In this document: positions 18,557 through 27,929 of the stretch, piece after piece
Layout of the letters: the number at the start of each line of letters is the position of its first letter
How positions within the stretch are numbered: the stretch's first letter is position 1
NCBI GenBank assembly: GCA_965250225.1
Contig: CBDFNQ010000029.1
Span: forward strand, 1-64,000
Source: CBDEUK01 sp965250225
GTDB taxonomy: Bacteria; Pseudomonadota; Gammaproteobacteria; Eutrophobiales; Eutrophobiaceae
DNA length: 64,000 nucleotides
Reading direction: 5' to 3'
Position numbers and translations under genes: made by a program
The notes under the pieces: generated by a model
The model's database searches: none
What the model saw: only the letters and a program-made list of their open reading frames with translations
What the model was told of the DNA's origin: nothing

Positions 18557-19357
18557 TCATCCATGAAAGACATCCATATTTCTATTCTCTGTCCGGAATA
18601 CAAGCGGTCTTGCCATAACAAGGTGACTTCTGATAATAACTTTTGCATTTTCTGCTGAACTCAAATCAAATTTAAATACATGCGTCCCACGTTGTTTAAT
18701 TTTAGTTTTTTGTATTTCCATGACTTCACCATCATCTAATTTAAGCGTTATGCACGACAGCTTTACATCTGAAGAAGTTGGATTTACAACTCCGATTTCA
18801 TAACATGCTGGGTTTGATAATTCATATTGCAATCTGTACTCGCGCGGCAATAAACTTCTGGAACCTAGCAATTGCAATTCTCCTTCAGGATATAAGGTAA
18901 TTGCATCTAAATTACCATGCACATATGAACGTACGGGTGCTTCTTTATAGCAATAACTCACATACCCTCTCTCAGCCAGGAAAGAACCTGCATGAATAAT
19001 TTCAGTTGGTGTGCGGCCATGAAAAACACTAAACGTCCCATATTCACTTCCAGCATCCTTCAGAAATGAATTCAAGTTGATTGTTTGTCTAATGTTTTTT
19101 TCTAACTGAATATTCTCTTTATTAAACAAGACACCATTACTATCAAACAGATATATTGTTGCATACTGCCTGGTCAAATCGATGTGTTCATCAAATAGAG
19201 CCGCTATATCTATTAGCTCGAAATACGTCTCCCAGTCTTCTGATTTACGCCATACAAAAAGATCACTGACTGGCAAACCAGATAGTTCAGGTTTTTTTGT
19301 GAGTGGTTGTTTAAAACTCCAGGGGGCCCTTTTCAGCTTTTTTATAACATTCTTCAT
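18557..19357 (-). CDS. Protein of unknown function, paired with the next gene
   Basis: About 266 residues, soluble, no signal peptide. I recognise no family. The C-terminal half has alternating hydrophobic strands (YEIGVVNPTSSDVKLSCI, GTHVFKFDLSS) like a beta-sandwich, and ends RPLVFRTENRNMDVFHG. The ATG at 19357 overlaps the TGA of the upstream gene in an ATGA junction, which I prefer over the ATG at 19381. The tight coupling suggests that the two products act together, in the polysaccharide pathway. Confidence 0.65.
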   Translation of the reverse strand: MKNVIKKLKRAPWSFKQPLTKKPELSGLPVSDLFVWRKSEDWETYFELIDIAALFDEHIDLTRQYATIYLFDSNGVLFNKENIQLEKNIRQTINLNSFLKDAGSEYGTFSVFHGRTPTEIIHAGSFLAERGYVSYCYKEAPVRSYVHGNLDAITLYPEGELQLLGSRSLLPREYRLQYELSNPACYEIGVVNPTSSDVKLSCITLKLDDGEVMEIQKTKIKQRGTHVFKFDLSSAENAKVIIRSHLVMARPLVFRTENRNMDVFHG

Positions 19358-20142
19358 GTCTTTGAAATCATAGAAAACCATCTATCTTTTATGATCTTTT
19401 GTGCGCCCCAACGGTTACCATGGATTACATATGAAGCTGGAGGATGCGTATGTTCAAGACTTAAATATGTGCCATCATTCAGCATTGTTAAATACAGAGG
19501 TATTCCAGACATCCCTTTACATACTATCAGAGGTAAATCTTCTGAGTTAAATTCAAACCCATCTAATTTTATGACTGTTGCACTATTATTTTTCACTTCA
19601 AATGTTTGTAATAATTTTTCTGGTTTATTTGCATTATAAATTTCAATTATTACTTCTCTGGAAACAGGAGATTTCTCTAAATTTGTAAATATCAAATAAT
19701 TAGAAATATCATGTGCAAATTGCATGAAAGGACAAAATGTTAACAATGAACCGGGGCTGGGAAAGGGATCGATCTCACCTTGATAACTTGTCTGGACATG
19801 CTCAGTTGATATGCCTAATGCTGCACGCCATGCTGGCATAATAGTTTCTGGTTTATTTAGTGGCAGAACATCACTCTGCAAAGGCAGATTCTCACGTGTC
19901 ATTGATAATAATGGCATTACATCTTCCGGGACATAATCCTTAACATCATCAATATGCATTGTACGAACAGCGCCATAAGACAGTTCCCCAATCTTTCTTG
20001 TCTGCCATGTATTACCATCAGACCAGGTAACATTTATCAATTTATCTCTACGATCATTTACTTCCCAGTTGTTAGGTGGAAAATTACACAGGGTAGTCCA
20101 ACCATGACAATTTGGGGCATTAAGAATGGGATAATAGGACAT
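19354..20142 (-). CDS. Protein of unknown function, partner of the preceding entry
   Basis: 262 residues with no recognised family, no signal peptide and no membrane helix. The middle has strand-like stretches (NYLIFTNLEKSPVSREVI, NNSATVIKLDGF), similar in style to its neighbour, and the end has SLEHTHPPASYVIHGNRWG with several histidines. The two proteins may be distant relatives: both have a strand-rich half and a C-terminal His/Arg-rich segment. It begins five bases from the end of a methyltransferase gene. Confidence 0.65.
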   Translation of the reverse strand: MSYYPILNAPNCHGWTTLCNFPPNNWEVNDRRDKLINVTWSDGNTWQTRKIGELSYGAVRTMHIDDVKDYVPEDVMPLLSMTRENLPLQSDVLPLNKPETIMPAWRAALGISTEHVQTSYQGEIDPFPSPGSLLTFCPFMQFAHDISNYLIFTNLEKSPVSREVIIEIYNANKPEKLLQTFEVKNNSATVIKLDGFEFNSEDLPLIVCKGMSGIPLYLTMLNDGTYLSLEHTHPPASYVIHGNRWGAQKIIKDRWFSMISKT

Positions 20143-20146
20143 ATGA

Positions 20147-21073
20147 TTATGTTTTAACTGCTAGAGCCCGTATCCACCACGCAGGCTCACCAGATTCATG
20201 ATGTGCATTAAATGGTGCTATGGCGGCTCGTTCTAATGGGTCATCAAGTACATCCATGCCCTTCTTTTTACGACTGAATGGTTTTATCAAACCTTTGCCA
20301 AGTAACTTAGAGCGAACTTTCATCCAAAGATTTCTTGCTGTGTTGTTTGAGGATAAGTCATTAATCGTTCTGCCATGATAACTCAACTGAATCTGTGTGA
20401 ATCCAAGTGATGAAAGCAAGTGTTTCAAGGGTCCCTTGTCAAAAAATAAAAGATGTGGCTCGTCATCTGATTTATGTTTCCAGTCATTACAAGGCACTTC
20501 GATAAAAATAGCACCACCTTTTCGAAGCTTCTTACAGGCCTGTGTAATAAATTCTATCGGATCTGTCACATGCTCCAACACATGTGACATTATGACAAGA
20601 TCCGTATTGTCCATATTTCTGGAAGTTTCAAAAGGAAGAAGTATTGTAACTCCTGTTTCCTCAAGAATTTGATGACAGGATACATCTGTTTCAATAGCAT
20701 AGTAATTATTTTCTGGCTGATTCTTTAGCCAAATACGGGAAAGATAACCACGCCCTGGTCCGCACTCTAGTACAGTAGATACATCTATCTGATGCTTTGT
20801 TATATAATTCTCTATATGTGCTACACGCAATCTTGCAATTGCAGAGAAAAATGCTGTTGTAACATTACACTCAGACTTGCCGCCATGTGCACTATCAAAA
20901 TAACTCGCATTATACTCATCAATAGCTTTTTGGTTCGGCATTGGTGTTGCGAAAAACATTCTACAATGATTACATTCAGCTCGTTTCATATCATTAAACA
21001 TGGAGTGACTAGCTCTATACTGACCTTGTATTACTATATCCGCCTGTTTACATACAGGACACATTTCACTCAT
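20147..21073 (-). CDS. Class I SAM-dependent methyltransferase with N-terminal zinc-ribbon-like motif
   Basis: 308 residues. CPVC at 5-8 and CNHC about 26 residues later form a likely zinc site. The SAM-binding motif I is TVLECGPGRGYLS, with MSHVLEHVTDPIEF as motif III and GGAIFIEVPCND after it. Such proteins (Methyltransf_23 type) are common in O-antigen loci and methylate sugars or lipid-linked glycans. Target unknown. Confidence 0.83.
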   Translation of the reverse strand: MSEMCPVCKQADIVIQGQYRASHSMFNDMKRAECNHCRMFFATPMPNQKAIDEYNASYFDSAHGGKSECNVTTAFFSAIARLRVAHIENYITKHQIDVSTVLECGPGRGYLSRIWLKNQPENNYYAIETDVSCHQILEETGVTILLPFETSRNMDNTDLVIMSHVLEHVTDPIEFITQACKKLRKGGAIFIEVPCNDWKHKSDDEPHLLFFDKGPLKHLLSSLGFTQIQLSYHGRTINDLSSNNTARNLWMKVRSKLLGKGLIKPFSRKKKGMDVLDDPLERAAIAPFNAHHESGEPAWWIRALAVKT

Positions 21074-21220
21074 TATTTATATAAACTCTAACGTACAAAT
21101 ATTTCAATTACGTTTAGCTATTGGTTTTGCGGGGACGCCCACCGAAACAACTGTCCGCATTGTGTGAGAAGCACTAATTATCATTAAAATCATAAATTCT
21201 ATTCATATCCCAATAGCTTA

Positions 21221-22063
21221 CTACTTACGATGCCATATCTGATTATATGTGAAATCTAATTGGCTATTGTTTGTTTCTTGCCAACATCTCTTTTCTGTTA
21301 ATTCCATGCCAGCTGCACTTAAGTAACGCGTTGCTTCTTCTGCTTGTTGTTTAAAGTTATCATTAATTTCAACTAATATACTTTGGACATCCATAAGAAC
21401 GTTTGTGCCACCTTTAAGAATCAAGTGTTCTATTCCATCAACATCTATCTTTATATAGTCTGGTTTAGGAATTTTAAATATCTCAGCTGCTTCTGTCATA
21501 GACAAGCTAATTGTTGAAAAATCAAAGATTTTACGAAGTGGTTTTCCATCATATCCATAAGAATTACCAAAGGTAGAAAGTGCCCCTCCCCATTCGGTAG
21601 ATGTCATATTTAGCTTCTGGATAGTCATTACTTCGGAAATCGGTAATGGAATAATAGTGACAAGATCCGTAAGCTTATTAAGAAATATATTACGGGCTAA
21701 TAGTTCCAAGTTGAATACAGATGGTTCAAATGAAAATACTTTGCAATCTCTATGGCTGGCAGCATAACAGGAATACAAGCCTACATTTGCACCGATATCC
21801 CAAACCACTGAACCACGTGGCATATCATCAATCCACTCAAGTGTTTCCGGTTCCTTGGTAGAGAAAGTATCCACCCTGAATTTATTTAATGCATTGGGGA
21901 TTGAGAAAGTCAAAACCATGTCTTGATGTTCTACTCTTTGTGTTTGTCCCATTGCAGATTTAATAATCTGGGCAAAAACATAGCGGCCTATAGAGGTTTT
22001 TCCCATGTAGATGGTCAATAAATTAATTATTCGTTTAATTTTTGACTTGATAATTATTTTCAA
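21221..22063 (-). CDS. FkbM family methyltransferase
   Basis: 280 residues. VVWDIGANVGLYSCYAA is motif I and FSFEPSVFNLELLARN follows, as in FkbM proteins. DYIKIDVDGIEHLILKGG is the family signature and ILVEIND ends the core. FkbM enzymes O-methylate sugars or polyketides, so a methylated sugar in the glycan is likely. A 147-base gap separates it from the preceding methyltransferase gene and a 141-base gap from the next gene upstream; no terminator was seen in either. Confidence 0.88.
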   Translation of the reverse strand: MKIIIKSKIKRIINLLTIYMGKTSIGRYVFAQIIKSAMGQTQRVEHQDMVLTFSIPNALNKFRVDTFSTKEPETLEWIDDMPRGSVVWDIGANVGLYSCYAASHRDCKVFSFEPSVFNLELLARNIFLNKLTDLVTIIPLPISEVMTIQKLNMTSTEWGGALSTFGNSYGYDGKPLRKIFDFSTISLSMTEAAEIFKIPKPDYIKIDVDGIEHLILKGGTNVLMDVQSILVEINDNFKQQAEEATRYLSAAGMELTEKRCWQETNNSQLDFTYNQIWHRK

Positions 22064-22204
22064 CTGTTCATATCCTCACATAGACTAAGGTTATCAAATA
22101 ATGAACGTTCAGACACATCATATAGAAATCTAGCATCGTCAATTATCAAACATACAGACATGAAATATTAGGAAAGCAAACACACTGATAATTATGAATA
22201 TTGT

Positions 22205-23758
22205 TTAATTTGATATTGTCTTTTGATGCATTGTTTTATTTAAGGCGTTTATTGTAGCATCGAAAAGACTCTCCGGTGTATTAGCAAAACGCATTAACGA
22301 TTTTGAATCAGCAAAGTCATTACGAACAATAGATTTAGTCGGATCATAATAAATACGCGGTACATTAAGCATATCTGCAATATATGTCGCGGAAGTAAAT
22401 GGATAAGCAATTACTAAATTACTTTCTGATATTAAAGAATACAGATTTATTGAATAATCTTCTAAAGTAATAATTCTTTTACAATCTAATTCCGACAGAT
22501 AATCGAAGTAAGCTTTATCATATAATGACTTGTAACCACGCTTTGTCTTTAAACAAAATAAAACTGGCAATTCAAAATGATTTTCCAAATCAGTTTTCAA
22601 AGAAACTAAATCTCTAATAAATGAAAATAAATTATTTGGGTGATGATAGTTAGTAATTTGTCCAATTTCGAGCGCAATTTCATCACTAAAAGGAGAAACA
22701 TCAAAAATAGTAATCTTTATGAGTCCATTATCAGGCGTTGAAACCTCTGGCAAATACCATAAGATAGGCCCTACAGTACGAATATCATCACCAAGACCTA
22801 ATTCTTTTAGATAGTTAGCGAATGATATAGTCCACACCCAATGAGTATTTACTCTAATCCAACGCAGATTTGGAACAGTCGATTCCAGATTATTATGGGC
22901 ATATGTAATTGGTTTCCATGCTTGTGCATACCAGAGCATATGAGATCTTGCATTCGACAATCCTCTGATCCATATTGGTTGCTCAGTATAATTTGAACAC
23001 GTTAGTATTACGGAGTCGATTACTTCATTCTTATCAAGGGCTAATGAAATACTGCTATATGCAAATTCTTTAGCTAATAAGGATAATTGTGGTAAACGTA
23101 TGACTGCTATTAAATAGCTTACAAAAAGAACAATATGTTTCCACAATAATAATGCTCTTCCAATGAATCCTAACCGTACCTCTTTCAGAAGACTGATTAA
23201 TGGCTTACTACTGTAGGTTACTCTCATCGTATCAGCAGACTGGAAACCTGAAAACGACTCAACAAATAAATGACTCCCGTTTTGCAAAACATCCACAGGC
23301 CCTTCATCACAGTATTTCAAAAACCTTTTGTCATTTCCGTCTATAAAAATTGATTCTTCGCCTATTCCATATACTAAAACAGCGTTAACACGATCCGTAG
23401 AACATCTATTAACTAGTAGTATTGATAAAAAACAAAACATCCAATGAATAGCAAAGTCAAAACAATTCAATAATAATTGTTTTGTAGAAATAATAATTTT
23501 GCCACTGCCAATTTCTAACATTGCCTTACCAAAATCAATAACTGTATCTTTTGTTGGCAGACATTCATTTTTGCATATTATTTTCGTCTTTTTAGCATAT
23601 GCAGGTAATGCATTGGCAACAATACACTGAATTAGACAATCTAATATCACTGTCTCGCTGTAGCCACATACTCTAAAAACCTTTTCTTTAATCCAGGATT
23701 CTACCTTCTTTATTTCCGCTTCGAATTGCAGACTGCAATGGTTACTGTTGATATTCAA
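22205..23758 (-). CDS. Polysaccharide biosynthesis protein with AYPFTS motif
   Basis: 517 residues. Near the C-terminus LVIAYPFTSATYIADML and VPRIYYDPTKSI match the PFTS-motif surface polysaccharide proteins, a putative GT-B transferase group. The middle has IKITIFDVSPFSDE, and a hydrophobic stretch (LLNCFDFAIHWMFCFLSILL) near residue 110 may be one membrane anchor. The AYPFTS loop occupies the place where KpsC-like enzymes bind the nucleotide donor. Acceptor and donor unknown. Confidence 0.65.
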   Translation of the reverse strand: MNINSNHCSLQFEAEIKKVESWIKEKVFRVCGYSETVILDCLIQCIVANALPAYAKKTKIICKNECLPTKDTVIDFGKAMLEIGSGKIIISTKQLLLNCFDFAIHWMFCFLSILLVNRCSTDRVNAVLVYGIGEESIFIDGNDKRFLKYCDEGPVDVLQNGSHLFVESFSGFQSADTMRVTYSSKPLISLLKEVRLGFIGRALLLWKHIVLFVSYLIAVIRLPQLSLLAKEFAYSSISLALDKNEVIDSVILTCSNYTEQPIWIRGLSNARSHMLWYAQAWKPITYAHNNLESTVPNLRWIRVNTHWVWTISFANYLKELGLGDDIRTVGPILWYLPEVSTPDNGLIKITIFDVSPFSDEIALEIGQITNYHHPNNLFSFIRDLVSLKTDLENHFELPVLFCLKTKRGYKSLYDKAYFDYLSELDCKRIITLEDYSINLYSLISESNLVIAYPFTSATYIADMLNVPRIYYDPTKSIVRNDFADSKSLMRFANTPESLFDATINALNKTMHQKTISN

Positions 23759-23780
23759 ACTAGATTACTTGCCAAATTAT

Positions 23781-25226
23781 TTATAATCTTACTTCTGTAA
23801 CGTTCCTTATAACTTCACATATTCCTGCAATATCCTCATCACGAATCTCAGGTGCACTAGGCAAACTGATACCGGATGAAGAAATATTTTCTGCAACAGG
23901 AAGCTCCTGATCAGTCTTATATACTGGTTGTTTGTGTATTGGTGGGAATACCGGTCGCGAATCAATTTTGGCCTCTTTCAGACTTGCCATAATTTGATCA
24001 ATTGATATTCCTACAATACCTTCATCAATCATGATTGTGTATAACCAATAAACGCTATTAGCCCATGGCATCTCTGTAGGTAATGTAATGCCAGGGATGT
24101 TTTTCAGGTGCTTTTCATACTGTTTAGCTATTTCTTTTTTTCTTTTTATTATTCTGCCAATTTTCCCCATTTGTGCCACGCCAAGTGCCGCTTGAATATT
24201 AGTCATTCGATAGTTATACCCAATAACATCATGCCAATACCTTCTCTTAGTTGACATACCATGATCTCTGTAAAGGCGACATTTATTAGCAAATTCAAGA
24301 TTATTTGTAATAACCATTCCTCCTTCACCAGTTGTTATTATTTTATTTCCAAAAAAACTAAGAATTGACATGTCAGACATTGAACCGACGTGCTCACCTT
24401 TATACTTAGCGCCTTGTGCTTCAGCTGAGTCCTCAATCACAAGCAAATTATTTTCTTTGGCGATAGTATTGATTGGATCCATATCAGCAGGATGACCATA
24501 TAGATGTACAGGAATAATCGCTTTAGTACGTGAGGTTATTGCTTCTTTTATTTTATCTGGGTCAATATTCCAGGTAGATGATTCACTATCAACAAATACT
24601 GGTTTAGCACCCGTGTAGGTCACTGCATTTGCTGTAGAAATAAAGGTCAATGTGGGGACTATGACTTCATCCCCATAGCCTATACCTGCTGCCAATAAGG
24701 TAAGATGCAAAGCAGCAGTTCCAGAACTGCAAGCTATTCCATATTTAACATTACAAAATTCAGCCACTAGCTGTTCAAATTTACTTACAAATGGACCTCC
24801 AGAAGAAACCCAACCGGTAATGATACATTCACTGACCAATTGAAGTTCTTCATCATCCAGTAATGGTTTAGCGACCGCAATGTGTCTTCGTTTATCATAT
24901 AAATGATAGTCAACAACATGATGGTCCTTATCAAGTACAGGGATAAGGCGAATTTTATCATCAAAGAGTACCGATATATCGTCAAGAGACATATCTTCGT
25001 CTACTACGACAGCTTGATGAAAAGGAATAACTTCTATGCGGGATTGCAAACCATGTCCATCCAGTAGCGCTCTACGTATATCTCCGTCAGTCAATAATCG
25101 ATTAAACGTTCCTGATTCTGTCAATACAAAGGCAACACCAATTTCTCCTTTGCCAATAGCCTGCATGGCTTGCTGGATGGTCGCATCTAATTTGATAGAG
25201 ATATCTCTAATATTTGTGTTTTTCAA
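23781..25226 (-). CDS. CBS-pair fused to a DegT/LegC-type PLP aminotransferase
   Basis: 481 residues. Residues 1 to about 115 are a CBS pair with LLTDGDIRRALLDG, closely like the CBS part of the PtmE-like protein at 35170-36246 (VLTDGDFRRAVLNG). From about 118 a DegT/DnrJ/EryC1/StrS aminotransferase follows: GWVSSGGPFVSKFEQ, CSSGTAALHLTL, VIEDSAEAQGAKY, and the PLP lysine in FFGNKIITTGEGGM. Family members transaminate 4-keto (or 3-keto) nucleotide sugars. A CBS pair is normally attached to the PtmE guanylyltransferase, not to the aminotransferase, so this fusion is unusual and suggests nucleotide-sensing control of the step. Confidence 0.87.
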   Translation of the reverse strand: MKNTNIRDISIKLDATIQQAMQAIGKGEIGVAFVLTESGTFNRLLTDGDIRRALLDGHGLQSRIEVIPFHQAVVVDEDMSLDDISVLFDDKIRLIPVLDKDHHVVDYHLYDKRRHIAVAKPLLDDEELQLVSECIITGWVSSGGPFVSKFEQLVAEFCNVKYGIACSSGTAALHLTLLAAGIGYGDEVIVPTLTFISTANAVTYTGAKPVFVDSESSTWNIDPDKIKEAITSRTKAIIPVHLYGHPADMDPINTIAKENNLLVIEDSAEAQGAKYKGEHVGSMSDMSILSFFGNKIITTGEGGMVITNNLEFANKCRLYRDHGMSTKRRYWHDVIGYNYRMTNIQAALGVAQMGKIGRIIKRKKEIAKQYEKHLKNIPGITLPTEMPWANSVYWLYTIMIDEGIVGISIDQIMASLKEAKIDSRPVFPPIHKQPVYKTDQELPVAENISSSGISLPSAPEIRDEDIAGICEVIRNVTEVRL

Positions 25227-25263
25227 AATAATTTTTACTCTAGTCGATTTTTAATCAAGTTTT

Positions 25264-26115
25264 TTATATTAACGACTCTAATATATCAATACTTTTCAAT
25301 ACACTCTCCATTCCATCATATACTTCCAAGGTCATTGTCTTTCCGGTCAAATCGGATTCATTTAATATCTCTTTTATTTCGCTTTCATCTTCCAGCCCAA
25401 AATTCTGATCATGTTGACCATCATTGCCACTTATATGAATATAATCAGCTAATAACATCAATTTACTGGCTTCCTCCCTGAAATCTAAATTCAGGGAATT
25501 CACACTGACTTTTAAATGCGCAAGATCAACTAAAAGATTGAAGTTTATAATATTATGTAACTCCAGATAACTTTCATAGTCTGTCAGCAGGAAAGGATTT
25601 TCTCCTTTATATGTTTTCGAATTAGTATTAGAAAATACGTTATTTTCGATATAAAGCTTGAGGTCTGAACCGGCTTCATTAGTTAATACTTGCCATGCTT
25701 CAAAAAACCGATTCAATGATTTTTTTCTGTCATTGAGAATTCTATAATTAATTTTTTTACCCACTTCTGAAGTAGAAAAATCAATCAAAAATCCAGCATG
25801 TACACCGTATTTCTTGCTTTTTAGTCGTTTACATATTTGAATCGCTTGTTTGCAATGTTGAATGCTCTGTTCATAGACCTCGTCATTTAACGTCGCTAAA
25901 TTTAAAATAAAATTTTGTTGCGGAGGTGGAAAATAATTATGTACAAGATAATTTAATTCATATTTATCTTGTAAAATTAACAAGTCTTTTTCATAACTAG
26001 AATAATATTTTGAACCTCCAGTCAATTCAATATTTTTAATTCCTTCTTCAGCAAGCGCAATTATAGACTTTTTTATTGAACTTGACCTGATACAACATGA
26101 AGAAATATAAATCAT
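25264..26115 (-). CDS. Xylose isomerase-like TIM-barrel protein
   Basis: 283 residues. The pattern YLVHNYFPPP, KYGVHAGFLID, LKLYIENNVFS, FNLLVDLAHLKVS, DYIHISGNDGQHDQ and MTLEVYDG gives His, Glu, Asp and His residues at the ends of successive strands, as in metal-dependent sugar isomerases/epimerases and endonuclease IV. It may isomerise a sugar intermediate between the CBS-aminotransferase and the NeuB-type synthase on either side. Substrate unknown. Confidence 0.75.
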   Translation of the reverse strand: MIYISSCCIRSSSIKKSIIALAEEGIKNIELTGGSKYYSSYEKDLLILQDKYELNYLVHNYFPPPQQNFILNLATLNDEVYEQSIQHCKQAIQICKRLKSKKYGVHAGFLIDFSTSEVGKKINYRILNDRKKSLNRFFEAWQVLTNEAGSDLKLYIENNVFSNTNSKTYKGENPFLLTDYESYLELHNIINFNLLVDLAHLKVSVNSLNLDFREEASKLMLLADYIHISGNDGQHDQNFGLEDESEIKEILNESDLTGKTMTLEVYDGMESVLKSIDILESLI

Positions 26116-26125
26116 TTAATTCTCT

Positions 26126-27184
26126 CTAGAATTTTATCTGTTTCAATTGAATTAATGTATCAGCTGGGATATCGGTTTTGGCATATTTGCCAAGTATTTT
26201 ATCCATATAGATAGGAGACAATCCTGAAAGAGGTCGTTTAAATGTCAGCATATTTTCAGAGATTTTTGCGCCGGCCTTAATATCATATTTGGCCACGATA
26301 CTCCGACGCATACCAACTGCATTTTTCTTTTCAACAATAGAGGGTTTTTTTAAAGGGGAACCTAATACAGTTTCAGAATTTCGTATATCTTGCACCAGTC
26401 TTAAGAATTCATTAGGCTCTGCTGATGTCGTCTGATCCGGACCTGGCAAGGATTTATCTATCGTAAAATGCTTTTCTATCACTGTTGCTCCAAGTCCAAC
26501 TGCAACTATAGAAGAAATATTATTCTGTGTATGATCTGAATATCCAGCCTGGAGGTCGAACGTCTCAGCCATTGTTTGCATAGCACGTAAATTCGCATCC
26601 TCCAGCATTGATGGATAATTAGTTGTACACTGCAACAGAACCAGATCATTGTTACCTGTTTCACGAATTGCTTTGAGTGTCTCTCTTAATTCATCTAATG
26701 ACGCCATTCCAGTAGAAAGTATAATTGCTTTCCCTTTCTTGGCTGTGTATCTAGCAAACCATGGCTCAACAGCGTGAATTGAAGCCAATTTATAGGCCGA
26801 CACACCCAAATCATCAAGAAAATCAACATCCTCAATATTATAAGGAGTTGACATAAAAACAACATTTTCTTGTTTACAACATTCGATAATTTTTTTGTAG
26901 GCTTCAAAAGGTAACTCGAGGCTCTTGAGCATATCGATCTGGGATTCGTTTGAGTCTGTTACTTTGAGTTGATACTCTGCTTTAGGTGCATTTCTTAAAG
27001 CCAGCCTTTCTGCTTTGAAGGTTTGAAACTTTACACAATCAGCTCCGCAACGTGCAGCTTCCTGAATCATTTTGATTGCTAGATTCACATTGCCATTATG
27101 ATTGACGCCCACCTCTGCAATGATAAAGACAGGGTGCCCACTTCCAACTTGAAAATTATCAATGCTAAATGATTCAGACATCAA
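26126..27184 (-). CDS. NeuB-family nonulosonate synthase (sialic/legionaminic acid synthase type) 1
   Basis: 352 residues. IAEVGVNHNGNVNLA, CVKFQTFKAERL, VFMSTPYNIED, YKLASIHA, LLQCTTNYPS, AGYSDHT and VIEKHFTIDK are NeuB motifs in order; the KFQ lysine and metal-binding His residues are present. The C-terminal 60 residues (RRSIVAKYDIKAG onward) are a SAF/antifreeze-like domain. The family condenses phosphoenolpyruvate with a 6-carbon amino sugar to form a C9 nonulosonate. It overlaps the cytidylyltransferase gene by 11 bases (8 if the second ATG, 27181, is used). It is the second in transcription order of three NeuB-like genes here. Confidence 0.9.
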   Translation of the reverse strand: MMSESFSIDNFQVGSGHPVFIIAEVGVNHNGNVNLAIKMIQEAARCGADCVKFQTFKAERLALRNAPKAEYQLKVTDSNESQIDMLKSLELPFEAYKKIIECCKQENVVFMSTPYNIEDVDFLDDLGVSAYKLASIHAVEPWFARYTAKKGKAIILSTGMASLDELRETLKAIRETGNNDLVLLQCTTNYPSMLEDANLRAMQTMAETFDLQAGYSDHTQNNISSIVAVGLGATVIEKHFTIDKSLPGPDQTTSAEPNEFLRLVQDIRNSETVLGSPLKKPSIVEKKNAVGMRRSIVAKYDIKAGAKISENMLTFKRPLSGLSPIYMDKILGKYAKTDIPADTLIQLKQIKF

Positions 27185-27929
27185 TTTTGTCTTGCTTTAC
27201 CTTAATTGGAATTCCTGATTTCTGTATAACATTTTCATTTATAGCGGGAATCTCTAATTTCCTACGGCACAATTCTACAATATCACACAAGGGAAAAACA
27301 TTTTTCGAATCATACAATTCATCAAAAATCCGTGTCACCATCTCAAAATCTTCAGGAGTATCGACAGTCAAACGTAAGTCAGGCCAGACGATAGATTTAT
27401 CTACTACTTCAAGCGCATCCCACTTGAAATGCCCAGTGTCCATAAAATAACCATGCCATACTTCGGTATCAGTTTCATTTTTAATTTCACAGACTTTTTT
27501 CAAAGCATCAAATGAAATTGCATAAGAAAAAACACCCCATGGTAATCCTTCGATTTTTGTAAATTCATTATTATTATTAATATGATGTTGATATAATTTA
27601 TCTATATAAACGGGATCAACAAACGGGTTGTCTGCTGTACAGTTAATCACCGTTTCTACATTAAATTTTTCTGCTGCATCAGTCAGTCGTTGAAGAACAT
27701 CTTCCGGACTACCGCGAAAACATTTGACGCCTTGTTGCTCTGCAATTTCTTCTAGTGGGTCATCCTGTGTAACAGTTGAAGTACAAATGATTATTTCTTC
27801 AGGTACCCTTGCCAGTTTTAAACGATCCAACATATGCACGATCATGGGTTTCCCATGGATCATTTTTATAACTTTGTATGGTAAACGTGTTGATTTTAAA
27901 CGTGCAGTAATCAAAATAGCTGATTTCAT
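27174..27929 (-). CDS. SpsF/NeuA-like cytidylyltransferase
   Basis: 251 residues. AILITARLKSTRLPYKVI is the nucleotide-binding start of the SpsF/CMP-sugar synthetase group. NCTADNPFVDPVYIDKL and LRLTVDTPEDFEMV follow. In Bacillus spsE-spsF encode a NeuB-like and this type of enzyme as a pair, and here the gene is sandwiched between two NeuB-like genes with overlaps at both ends (11 and 4 bases). It probably activates the product of one of them as a CMP-sugar. Confidence 0.85.
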   Translation of the reverse strand: MKSAILITARLKSTRLPYKVIKMIHGKPMIVHMLDRLKLARVPEEIIICTSTVTQDDPLEEIAEQQGVKCFRGSPEDVLQRLTDAAEKFNVETVINCTADNPFVDPVYIDKLYQHHINNNNEFTKIEGLPWGVFSYAISFDALKKVCEIKNETDTEVWHGYFMDTGHFKWDALEVVDKSIVWPDLRLTVDTPEDFEMVTRIFDELYDSKNVFPLCDIVELCRRKLEIPAINENVIQKSGIPIKVKQDKIDV

